Of a stretch of 64,000 nucleotides of DNA, positions 1 to 6,523 are shown piece after piece. The stretch is from Helicobacter sp. 12S02232-10 (GTDB lineage: Bacteria; Campylobacterota; Campylobacteria; Campylobacterales; Helicobacteraceae). Numbering within the stretch: the stretch's first letter is position 1; the number at the start of each line of letters is the position of its first letter. The stretch spans positions 1 through 64,000 of the forward strand of contig NZ_MLAQ01000010.1 in NCBI RefSeq assembly GCF_002272895.1, written 5' to 3'. The notes under the pieces are model-generated. The model was not told where the DNA came from and made no database searches. It worked only from the letters and a program-made list of their open reading frames with translations. Made by a program: the position numbers and the translations under genes.

Positions 1-18
1 CAGTTATTAAAATCTTCT
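1..18 (-). ncRNA. Putative tracrRNA, 5' end (cut by window edge)
   Basis: Read on the minus strand, bases 18 to 1 give AGAAGATTTTAATAACTG. This equals 17 of 18 bases of the interior of the array repeat read on the plus strand, so it is complementary to the crRNA repeat and is an anti-repeat. It lies just beyond the last repeat, on the same strand as the predicted crRNAs, and a strong extended -10 element stands directly upstream. Array followed by tracrRNA is the arrangement known in Campylobacter jejuni type II-C loci. The tail of the RNA lies outside the window, so its hairpins and terminator cannot be checked. Confidence 0.7.
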
Positions 19-24
19 GTGTGT

Positions 25-33
25 ATTATAGCA
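25..33 (-). promoter_or_regulatory. Extended -10 promoter for the putative tracrRNA
   Basis: The minus strand reads TGCTATAAT at 33 to 25, a perfect extended -10 box (TGn plus TATAAT). Seven bases downstream puts the start near base 18, exactly where the anti-repeat begins. An A/T-rich tract lies upstream, as usual for epsilonproteobacterial sigma-70 promoters that lack a clear -35. Confidence 0.65.
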
Positions 34-91
34 TATTTTTTATCATTTTATTCTATGTATATCCCTAATATCAATGATTTGATAGAGGTGT

Positions 92-764
92 ATTTTACCA
101 TAGAAGAATTTAATAACTGCCTAAAACAAGATTATCAAGAGGCAAAAGAATTATTGAATTTTACCATAGAAGAATTTAATAACTGCCTAAAACTCAAAAA
201 ATGTTTAAATGGGCTTGCAGTCCATTTTACCATAGAAGAATTTAATAACTGCCTAAAACTGAACGAATGAGCACCGTTAGGATAATTGTATTTTAGCATA
301 GAAGAATTTAATAACTGCCTAAAACTTCCACATATTTAACGAAGTTCGTACATCTATTTTAGCATAGAAGAATTTAATAACTGCCTAAAACAAATTCTTC
401 TTTAACCTCGTTAAAAATTTGATTTTAGCATAGAAGAATTTAATAACTGCCTAAAACCATATTTTTCTATTTTTAAAAGAGAATTTGATTTTAGCATAGA
501 AGAATTTAATAACTGCCTAAAACTTCGAAACAAGAACACAATAAAAAAAATGAATTTTAGCATAGAAGAATTTAATAACTGCCTAAAACAACGCCTCGAT
601 ATCAAATAAGCAAAAAACTAATTTTACCATAGAAGAATTTAATAACTGCCTAAAACCACCCCCATCACAACTTGATATCGCCGTACTATTTTAGCATAGA
701 AGAATTTAATAACTGCCTAAAACGTAAAAATAAAATATACAACCACGCATAAACATTTTAGCAT
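92..764 (-). CRISPR. Type II-C-like CRISPR array, ten full repeats plus one truncated repeat
   Basis: Ten 36-bp repeats start at 92, 158, 224, 290, 356, 422, 488, 554, 621 and 688. Spacers are 30 bp (seven) or 31 bp (two). Each repeat begins ATTTTA(C/G)CATAG and ends CTGCCTAAAAC on the plus strand, so the crRNA sense is GTTTTAGGCAG... on the minus strand, very like the C. jejuni type II-C repeat. Repeats 1-3 and 9 carry C at position 7; repeats 4-8 and 10 carry G. A further 31-bp spacer (724-754) is followed by only the first ten repeat bases at 755-764. Minus-strand repeat ends read TGGTAAAAT or TGCTAAAAT, an extended -10, so each repeat can start its own crRNA. No cas gene lies to the right; cas9, cas1 and cas2, if present, are left of the window. 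Confidence 0.95.
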
Positions 765-837
765 CGTATTTTCACATTCTTTAAGGTCTTATTATGCACG
801 CTCCTTGAACTTGCGTTCTGTTTTTAAGCGGTAATAA

Positions 838-993
838 CTATAATTTGAGGTTAAAAAAGATTGATTTGTCTGTGCTTGAATCTAAGGCAGTTATTTGAAG
901 TATACCATTAGGATTGTTAAAAATCATTGATTGCCACGTAGTTCAAATTAAAACTATACGTTCCAAACTTACCAATTTTCCACTAGAATTCAT
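838..993 (-). pseudogene. Degenerate ORF with one internal stop, unknown product
   Basis: From an ATG at 993-991 the minus strand reads 16 codons (MNSSGKLVSLERIVLI), an in-frame TGA at 945-943, then 34 more codons (beginning TTWQSMIFNNPNG and ending FFNLKL) to TAG at 840-838. Amino-acid composition on both sides of the TGA looks protein-like, and the frame is kept, so it reads like a gene tail with a single nonsense change (for example TGG to TGA). I do not recognise the family. It could also be chance. Confidence 0.35.
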
Positions 994-1017
994 AGTAATG
1001 CCACCTTAAACAAATCT

Positions 1018-1040
1018 CGACAAAATAAAATATTTTGTCG
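1018..1040 (-). terminator. Perfect 10-bp hairpin downstream of the toxin gene
   Basis: CGACAAAATA (1018-1027) and TATTTTGTCG (1031-1040) are perfect inverted repeats around an AAA loop. The hairpin lies about 155 bases past the stop of the minus-strand toxin gene. The T-run following it on the minus strand is weak, so termination is only one possibility. Confidence 0.35.
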
Positions 1041-1075
1041 TTTATAGTCATTCCAAAACTACATTACTATTTAGA

Positions 1076-1197
1076 TAGATTCTCAAGAGACTTCGCCTTA
1101 AATTACCCAAGAGTCGATAAAAGACGCGTTTGTTAAAGAAAGGCTGAATCAGAACAAATCTTAAATCTCTCAGGCAAGATGGTTTGCTTAGAATCTA
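1076..1197 (+). ncRNA. Glycine-riboswitch-like aptamer, orphan or decayed
   Basis: The plus strand contains AATCTCTCAGGCAAGATGG (1164-1182), close to the conserved 3' core of the glycine riboswitch (CUCUCAGGcAAAAGGA). TAGATTCT at 1076-1083 pairs with AGAATCTA at 1190-1197, extended by AAG (1085-1087) with CTT (1187-1189). GAGA (1087-1090) can pair with TCTC (1167-1170), and GCCTT (1095-1099) with AAGGC (1140-1144). The CCGAAGGAGCAA core and the P3 arm are poorly kept. It points into the 3' end of an opposing gene, whose stop codon lies inside P1, so no plus-strand gene is controlled. Decay or chance are both possible. Confidence 0.35.
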
Positions 1198-3087
1198 TTG
1201 GCTCAAAGCACATCTGCCACTTACACACTGATTGACTGATGCTGCTGAAGGAAAAAGACCACTCCCACGTCTATCTTCCCCATCTCCTGTGCAACTATGA
1301 TTGGAAATTTCCCTATCAAGAGAATCTGTATAAAAATCCCTCATTGCAAATAAAGCTACTCCGTTTAAGGTATAACTCCCTGAGCTTCTTCTAGTAAGCC
1401 TATCCACCAATGCTTGGGCACTATTTACAGGTGCTATCAATTCGGTGAAAGCCGTAAAAGGCATATTTGTATTTGTAGGAATCACAACTAACCCTTGTTG
1501 CGTGGCAATAATGGGTGTGGCGTGGTTATTGATACTCCCATCAGGGGCACGTCTGACTACAACGGCTATCCACGCCCTACCGCTTGGAGCATTGAAAAGA
1601 GAGGTTAAGGCCGTAACAATTTCTTGACGATTTAAAGCCCTATGCGTCAGTGTCCAATCGTATTGAGAAAGCATTGAAATCGAAGAAGCCAAAATAATAT
1701 CCATATCTCTATAAAACGCATTATCTCCCGGAAGAAGTGGTCGACCAAACCAATGGGTCATATCCATCAAGCTATCATAAAGTAAAGAATTTCTGTGAGA
1801 GAAAGAGACAAAAGGATTTACGCCTGCAGCGGTATTAAAAAAATAACCCCCGCTTGAAAGCGGACTATGGGGATAATATTGACCCAATTCCCCTAACATT
1901 TGATAAGAATGCAATAGACACACTCCACACCTTCCGGCAATAGGAGCGCTTCCATCCGTAGAAACAGCTATGTCATACAGACGCCTTATCCAATCTTGAT
2001 TGAGCGAAAAATCAGAAGGTAAATCTCTTTTTACTCGCTTTTGAGTACTTATTCCTGGAGCAGGGCAATAATGTAGGGTTTTGCTTACATTTCCATCAGC
2101 ATAGCGTATCCAATCAAGCAAATCTTTTTCAACTTTAAATTCAGAAGTGGGACTATGAGTAGTATCGCTTTTTAAAAAAGCAGGTTTAGCAGTATAGGGC
2201 ACGCCCCAATTAGAACCATATCTAGTAACTCTTAAAGCATTGCCTTTAAAATCCTTTATCACTCCCCCATTCTTATTCATCAAATCCATACCCCAAAAAG
2301 TCGCGTTATTTCTACCTGAAGGTGTATCATCACAAGAAACCCAATCAACCCAATTCCAATCTTGGGTGCTTGTGATTCGACTGCGCATACAAAAAAGGCT
2401 TCCAGTTGTAGGATCATAACTCGCAATATGTCCATTGTCAGGATTATAATAAAGCGAAACATAATAGTCCCACGATCTGTTCTTGCCCATATAATAGCGA
2501 TTCATAGAGCTTTGTGTTACCAAATCCCAACCTATAGAGCTTACAATACTTATATTTCCGGGTGTGGCTATCGTATCTATCCAATCCTTCATTGAGATAT
2601 CAAGCGTATGATCATTCGCGTCTTTGGTATCTTTGGTAATATAGAGCCAATCGGTACTTTTGATACGGAATTTTCCATCCGCAGTATAAAAAGCATTATT
2701 TTTAACGATCCATCGTTGGCTTTTGTCATTGATAACGCAAGGAGTTAAATGAATATAATCCCATTGATCCTTCCCTTCTGTCACATTCTTAGGAGCACTC
2801 AGACATACCCATACATTATTGATATTATAACTAATCCTCTGGAATACATCATATCTGGCGGGCTTGGCATTTTGATCATTGCAGTTCAATATTCCCACAT
2901 AAGCCCCATCGAATCTAAAAGTAGGGATATAGCAAGTTTTTACACCCGAAGAATGCAACATAATCGGTTTATCCTTAGGCTTATCGGTAGGTTTTTGAAC
3001 CACAGGTACAAGATTATGATTTTCATCTGCTATACAAAGAGTGATTGCAGCTGAAATGATCATTATTAATTTTAATATTTGAGTCAT
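1195..3087 (-). CDS. Secreted ricin-lectin toxin, DUF1561 / virulence-modifying (VM) protein family
   Basis: A 630-residue exported protein. It has a signal peptide (about residues 1-20, CIA before DEN), two N-terminal regions rich in Trp with a ricin-B type SQRWIV motif (about 45-160 and 190-335), and a C-terminal domain (about 365-630) with the GRCGVCLLHSYQML block. Length and order match the DUF1561/PF07598 VM proteins of Leptospira and Bartonella, where the lectin part binds cells and the C-terminus is toxic (DNase activity has been reported for Leptospira members). A furin-like RVKR (351-354) sits between the halves, with Cys341 and Cys387 around it. Cys387/Cys390 and His522 could also be catalytic; that is inference. 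AAGGA stands 5 bases before the ATG. A Fur-box-like site lies upstream. Confidence 0.75.
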   Translation of the reverse strand: MTQILKLIMIISAAITLCIADENHNLVPVVQKPTDKPKDKPIMLHSSGVKTCYIPTFRFDGAYVGILNCNDQNAKPARYDVFQRISYNINNVWVCLSAPKNVTEGKDQWDYIHLTPCVINDKSQRWIVKNNAFYTADGKFRIKSTDWLYITKDTKDANDHTLDISMKDWIDTIATPGNISIVSSIGWDLVTQSSMNRYYMGKNRSWDYYVSLYYNPDNGHIASYDPTTGSLFCMRSRITSTQDWNWVDWVSCDDTPSGRNNATFWGMDLMNKNGGVIKDFKGNALRVTRYGSNWGVPYTAKPAFLKSDTTHSPTSEFKVEKDLLDWIRYADGNVSKTLHYCPAPGISTQKRVKRDLPSDFSLNQDWIRRLYDIAVSTDGSAPIAGRCGVCLLHSYQMLGELGQYYPHSPLSSGGYFFNTAAGVNPFVSFSHRNSLLYDSLMDMTHWFGRPLLPGDNAFYRDMDIILASSISMLSQYDWTLTHRALNRQEIVTALTSLFNAPSGRAWIAVVVRRAPDGSINNHATPIIATQQGLVVIPTNTNMPFTAFTELIAPVNSAQALVDRLTRRSSGSYTLNGVALFAMRDFYTDSLDREISNHSCTGDGEDRRGSGLFPSAASVNQCVSGRCALSQ

Positions 3088-3118
3088 TTTTTTCCTTATT
3101 TTTTACTTGGAGCTAAAT

Positions 3119-3124
3119 TTTATA
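3119..3124 (-). promoter_or_regulatory. Likely -10 box of the toxin gene
   Basis: The minus strand reads TATAAA (extended as TATAAAAT) at 3124 to 3117, about 32 bases before the ATG at 3087, with the AAGGA ribosome-binding site at 3097-3093 between them. No clear -35 is seen. Confidence 0.45.
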
Positions 3125-3155
3125 AATTTTAACGCTCTTTGGATTAAAATAAAAT

Positions 3156-3170
3156 TAATATTCATTATTA
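3156..3170 (-). promoter_or_regulatory. Fur-box-like operator upstream of the toxin gene
   Basis: TAATATTCATTATTA on the plus strand matches 13 of the 14 defined bases of the Helicobacter Fur consensus TAATAATnATTATTA. It lies about 30 bases upstream of the presumed -10 of the toxin gene, just past the end of the ftsL-like gene. A/T-rich DNA makes near matches fairly common, so this is suggestive only. A fur gene is present in the window (23061-23513). Confidence 0.4.
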
Positions 3171-3196
3171 ATTTAAAAAAAATATTTTGAAATAAA

Positions 3197-3487
3197 TTAG
3201 CTTAAATCCATCATTAAATATTTAAATCTCACATCTTCAAGCTCACGCTCTAAACGATGATTTTCTTCTTTGAGTAAGTTTTCTTGTGTTTGAAGCTTAG
3301 CAATATCACGACTGACATAATAGATATTGCTCGCAAGATAGATTTTAGGAAGCAAGACTATCAAGGAAAATACCAAAATCATATAGGCTGCAAACAATGC
3401 ATTCACGCTCAACCCTTTGGTATGCTCCTCCTCAAAAAGAAGTTCTTCTTTTTCGTGCTCTTTGATTCGCAAATATTTCTCTTCCAT
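3197..3487 (-). CDS. ftsL: FtsL-like cell-division protein
   Basis: A 96-residue bitopic protein: charged cytoplasmic N-terminus, one membrane segment (roughly VNALFAAYMILVFSLIVLL), then a coiled-coil tail (KLQTQENLLKEENHRLERELEDV) in the periplasm. Position directly after rsmH is the classic place of ftsL in the division cluster, where it joins FtsB and FtsQ at the septum. I chose the ATG at 3487, nine bases after AAGGA; an upstream TTG at 3496 overlaps the rsmH stop but sits too close to the ribosome-binding site. The sequence of FtsL is poorly conserved, so the call rests on topology and neighbour. Confidence 0.65.
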   Translation of the reverse strand: MEEKYLRIKEHEKEELLFEEEHTKGLSVNALFAAYMILVFSLIVLLPKIYLASNIYYVSRDIAKLQTQENLLKEENHRLERELEDVRFKYLMMDLS

Positions 3488-3492
3488 ACTCT

Positions 3493-4413
3493 TCAATCCT
3501 TAAAAGCAAAAGCCCTGAGCTTAGCACTGCGCGATCTTGGATTTTTAAAGATTTCTTCATCAGATGCGATTTTGGGCTTTTTGGTTATTATATCACCTTT
3601 TGAATGATTGCCCCCGCATTCGCATTTGTAGAGCAAAGGATCGCAAACGCACGATTTTGACCATTGTTTAAAAGCGTTTTTTACTATCCTGTCCTCCAAA
3701 GAATGAAAAGAAATCACTGCAAATATTGCCCCGTGCATATCCTTAAGTGTATTCAAAAGCCTTTCAAGCTCTCCAAGCTCATCATTTACCTCAATGCGAA
3801 TTGCCTGAAACGCAAGCGTAGCGGGATGAATTCTAGGATTTTTAAAATGCTTTTGTAAAAATTCACTCAAATCTTTAGCGGATTCAAAAGGTTTTTTTGC
3901 GCGTCTCTCCACAATCAAAGAAGCCATCTTTTTGTATTCTCTGATTTCACCATAATCTCTAAAAATCCTCTGAAGTTCATAGGCAGAATAACGATTTACA
4001 ACGCTATAGGCATTCAAAGAAGCAAGCGTATCCATTCGCATATCCAAATTTTCAGACGCAAAACCAAAACCACGATCAGGGCTATCAAGTTGCAAGGAAC
4101 TCACACCGATATCAGCTAAAACACCTTTGATCATAGAGCCATAAGTATTCAAAACCTCTTGAAACTTTTCGCCAAATCCCCCACTTATACACATAAAACG
4201 ATCACCGAAACTTTGGAGTCTTTTTTGAGCAAAATCTCTTGCTTGAGCATCTTTATCAATGCCAATTACGCGAATGGCAGGCTTGGCTTCCAAAAGGGCT
4301 TGAGAATGGCCACCAAAACCTAAAGTGCAATCAACAATAATACCCTCTTGTATCTTTTCAAACACTTCAAGGACCTCATCCAATAAAACAGGGATATGGG
4401 GAGCATTCATCAT
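3493..4413 (-). CDS. rsmH: 16S rRNA (cytosine1402-N4)-methyltransferase RsmH
   Basis: A 306-residue SAM-dependent methyltransferase that modifies C1402 in the decoding centre of 16S rRNA. N-terminal HIPVLLDEVLEV, the SAM-binding CTLGFGGHSQALL near residue 30-42, GVLADIGVSSLQLD, and the RGFGF / LDMRMD block are all present, and the C-terminus has the FHSLEDRIVK motif. Length is normal for the family. Two ATGs lie in tandem at 4413 and 4410. The stop of a tiny upstream ORF overlaps the start, and the ftsL-like gene follows closely, so these are probably one transcript. Confidence 0.95.
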   Translation of the reverse strand: MMNAPHIPVLLDEVLEVFEKIQEGIIVDCTLGFGGHSQALLEAKPAIRVIGIDKDAQARDFAQKRLQSFGDRFMCISGGFGEKFQEVLNTYGSMIKGVLADIGVSSLQLDSPDRGFGFASENLDMRMDTLASLNAYSVVNRYSAYELQRIFRDYGEIREYKKMASLIVERRAKKPFESAKDLSEFLQKHFKNPRIHPATLAFQAIRIEVNDELGELERLLNTLKDMHGAIFAVISFHSLEDRIVKNAFKQWSKSCVCDPLLYKCECGGNHSKGDIITKKPKIASDEEIFKNPRSRSAKLRAFAFKD

Positions 4414-4535
4414 AAAATTCCAGTCCTGCTAACTACACGCATACACCCAGCAAGTTTTTCAACCTCACAAGCGTCTGTATGATATTCAAAGGCTTTTTGA
4501 TATAAGATTTGAAGTTTTTGATTCATTTGATCCAT
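4410..4535 (-). CDS. Small 41-residue ORF overlapping the rsmH start
   Basis: The minus strand reads ATG at 4535 to TGA at 4410-4412, giving MDQMNQKLQILYQKAFEYH... ending VVSRTGIL. It overlaps the rsmH ATG, the ATGA-type arrangement typical of translational coupling. The product is a helix-like, charged peptide with two Cys that I do not recognise. The ribosome-binding site is weak. It may be a real small protein or a leader peptide for rsmH. Confidence 0.45.
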   Translation of the reverse strand: MDQMNQKLQILYQKAFEYHTDACEVEKLAGCMRVVSRTGIL

Positions 4536-4616
4536 AAATTTTGCTTTTTGAAAAAATAATAAAACAAATTTAAACAAATAAATACTAAAAATAGGATTAA
4601 TCGGTGAAATTCAAAA

Positions 4617-4945
4617 GACAGGCGTAACGATAAGCCGAGTTCTGTCAAGGACGGTTATTTATCTAGGACACATTTCGCAATGTGCCTCAAGCGAAGAGCT
4701 AAAATGAGACATTAACCATACTCTTCTTGCTGCGGATTGGGTTTACACGGACAAATCCAGTTGCTTGGATTCCGGTGAGCTCTTACCTCACCATTTCACC
4801 CTTACCCTCTAGGGGCGGTTTATTTTCTGTTGCACTTTCCCTTGACTTGCGCCAGCCATTCGTTAAATGGAATCCTGTCTCTGCAGCTCGGACTTTCCTC
4901 TCCTCTTTCGTTCTTTGGGAGCAACCGCCTGTTATGCCTGCACCT
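4617..4945 (-). ncRNA. rnpB: RNase P RNA component
   Basis: The minus strand carries the hallmark 5' region (GGCGGTTGCTCCC, GAGGAAAGTCCGAGCT) and the 3' core GACAGAACTCGGCTTAT of bacterial type A RNase P RNA, the ribozyme that matures tRNA 5' ends. The ends close as P1: CAGGCATAAC near 4940-4931 pairs with GTTACGCCTG near 4628-4619 with one mismatch. Ends are estimated from this helix. No clear terminator is seen after the 3' end. Confidence 0.92.
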
Positions 4946-4995
4946 ACATTTTAACTAAAAATAACTTAAACCCAGCCGCAATTCTCAAAGTTTTA

Positions 4996-5004
4996 TGCTA
5001 TCAT
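4996..5004 (+). promoter_or_regulatory. Extended -10 promoter of the marR efflux operon
   Basis: TGCTATCAT at 4996-5004 is an extended -10 box, giving a start near 5011 and a leader of about 55 bases before marR. AAGGAG at 5048-5053 is the ribosome-binding site. Confidence 0.5.
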
Positions 5005-5025
5005 ATTTTAAATAAATAATTTAGA

Positions 5026-5042
5026 GAATAATATTTATATTC
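5026..5042 (+). promoter_or_regulatory. Possible MarR operator
   Basis: GAATA and TATTC form a short inverted repeat around seven bases, lying between the predicted start and the ribosome-binding site of marR. Local MarR-family regulators commonly bind such palindromes over their own promoter. Arms of only five A/T-rich pairs make this weak. Confidence 0.3.
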
Positions 5043-5065
5043 AATTCAAGGAGAGTAATAAAAAA

Positions 5066-5488
5066 ATGCAAGGAGAAAACAAAGATGTCGCACTCTCCAT
5101 TATTCTCGCTTCTAGACAAATCAAAAATTATTTCAGTCAAGAACTTCGTCCTTTTAATATCGGAATCGAACAAATCGGCACACTCATCATCTTAGAAAAA
5201 GAAGGACCTCTCAACGTCACTGATCTCTCTAATATTACTCTCAAAGACAAAGGAACAATCTCTAGAACAATCGAATCCTTATGTAAAAAAAAATTTGTCG
5301 CAAAAAACTCCAAAAAAGAAGATAATCGAATCACAAAAATCAGCATCACTCCCGAAGGGATCGAAAAGCTCGCCGTCATCAAAAAGAACAAACAAAAAAT
5401 CACCAATATTTTTACTCAAACAATTTCAGATGAAGAAAAAAAAGAATTTTTAAGAATTTTAGAAAAAATCACGGGGGTTTTAAATTAG
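5066..5488 (+). CDS. MarR-family transcriptional regulator
   Basis: A 140-residue winged-helix regulator. N-terminal dimer helices lead into the HTH (LNVTDLSNITLKDKGTISRTIESL, about 50-75) and a wing with the usual charged hairpin (KKEDNRITKISITPEG). It is the first gene of a four-gene operon; the adaptor gene begins on the base after its stop. The layout implies that it represses the efflux pump and is released by a substrate. The ligand cannot be read from sequence. Confidence 0.88.
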   Translation: MQGENKDVALSIILASRQIKNYFSQELRPFNIGIEQIGTLIILEKEGPLNVTDLSNITLKDKGTISRTIESLCKKKFVAKNSKKEDNRITKISITPEGIEKLAVIKKNKQKITNIFTQTISDEEKKEFLRILEKITGVLN

Positions 5489-6523
5489 ATGTTTAAAACG
5501 TTCATTTTGATTTTTGTGCTTATAGCAGGAATGCTTGGGGCAAAACCTATCTATGTCAATACCAAACCAATCCGAAGCGGAACACTACAAAAACAAGAGA
5601 TTTTTATCGGTAGCATTAATTTTAAAGAGATTTCTAATATTGCTTCCCAAACTCAAGGCGTTGTCAAAAAAGTATATTTTCGTATCGGGCAAAAAGTCAG
5701 AAAAAACCAGAAGCTTTTAAGCATTAATGATGATTTGCTTCAAAAAGATATCCAAATCAAACAAGCCAAACTCACTCAAGCACAATACTCTCTTCAAAGG
5801 CAACAAAAAGAGCTTGAACGCTATAAAGTTCTCTTAGACAGTCAATCTGTCCCACTCCAAGAATATGAAAATCTTGAATACAAGCTCAAATCCCAAGAAG
5901 CCAATATGCTCGCTCTTCAGGCCGAACTTGAAATTTCTCAAGTTGAACTTGCTAAAAAAACCATTTATGCGCCATTTGAAGGTATCATTGTAGAACAAAA
6001 AGTCCATATTGCCGAATGGGTAAACGTAGGTGAGCCTGTTTGTCAAATTTTAAACAACTCCGATGTAGAAGCGATTGTTGATGTGCCAAGCTCAATTGCC
6101 AAAAATATCAAGTTAGGGCAAAAAGTCAATTTGACTATTAATAACAAAAACTATCAAGGCAACATCACTGCCCTCATTCCCAAAGCCGATATCCGATCGC
6201 GAACTTTTCCAGTTCATATCGGGGTGAAAAACGACGGGAGTTTTTTGGATGGAATGGCTGTGGAAGCAATGCTTAACATTGATGGAGAAAGCAAAGGATT
6301 TATCGTTCCAAGAGATAGTATCGTATATTATTTGGGATACCCAACCATCTTTATCGCCAAGAACAACCAAGCCTTTGCCATTAGGGTTGAAACCCTCTCT
6401 GTTCAGGATTCACAAGCCCTTATCAGAGGCAAGATTACCGAAGGCGAAAAAGTCATTTATCGCGGTCAAGACAGACTTCAAAACGGCAGTGAAATCGAAG
6501 AAAAAAATCCAAGAAAAAAATGA
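5489..6523 (+). CDS. RND efflux periplasmic adaptor (membrane fusion protein)
   Basis: A 344-residue secreted adaptor. After a signal peptide (about 1-18) comes a split barrel-sandwich domain (IASQTQGVVKKVYFRIGQKV and the later TIYAPFEGIIVEQKV) enclosing an alpha-helical hairpin (about 88-150) and a beta-barrel region. It bridges the inner-membrane pump and the outer-membrane channel. No lipobox Cys is present, so it is probably soluble. It starts immediately after marR and overlaps the pump gene by four bases. It corresponds in role to HefB or CmeA; I do not claim orthology. Confidence 0.88.
   Translation: MFKTFILIFVLIAGMLGAKPIYVNTKPIRSGTLQKQEIFIGSINFKEISNIASQTQGVVKKVYFRIGQKVRKNQKLLSINDDLLQKDIQIKQAKLTQAQYSLQRQQKELERYKVLLDSQSVPLQEYENLEYKLKSQEANMLALQAELEISQVELAKKTIYAPFEGIIVEQKVHIAEWVNVGEPVCQILNNSDVEAIVDVPSSIAKNIKLGQKVNLTINNKNYQGNITALIPKADIRSRTFPVHIGVKNDGSFLDGMAVEAMLNIDGESKGFIVPRDSIVYYLGYPTIFIAKNNQAFAIRVETLSVQDSQALIRGKITEGEKVIYRGQDRLQNGSEIEEKNPRKK

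Larger units (their letters stand above)
765..1194. other. Decayed gene-poor stretch between CRISPR and toxin gene
   Basis: No intact gene is visible in these 430 bases. They hold a broken minus-strand ORF (838-993), a perfect A/T-rich hairpin (1018-1040) and a riboswitch-like structure (1076-1197), each listed separately. The mix of remnants suggests a rearranged boundary between the CRISPR locus and the toxin gene. Confidence 0.6.

Noticed and set aside
19-270. Reading frame over the first three CRISPR repeats
   Set aside because: It translates the repeat unit again and again (FTIEEFNNCLK), as expected for a frame across 66-base repeat-spacer units.
411-605. Minus-strand frame over CRISPR repeats 6-8
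   Set aside because: Same cause: repeated FRQLLNSSMLK from the repeat, not a gene.
2749-3054. Plus-strand ORF opposite the toxin gene
   Set aside because: Antisense shadow of a full-length, domain-bearing gene; no ribosome-binding site or family resemblance.
4727-4954. Plus-strand ORF of 75 codons
   Set aside because: It lies fully inside the RNase P RNA gene on the other strand.
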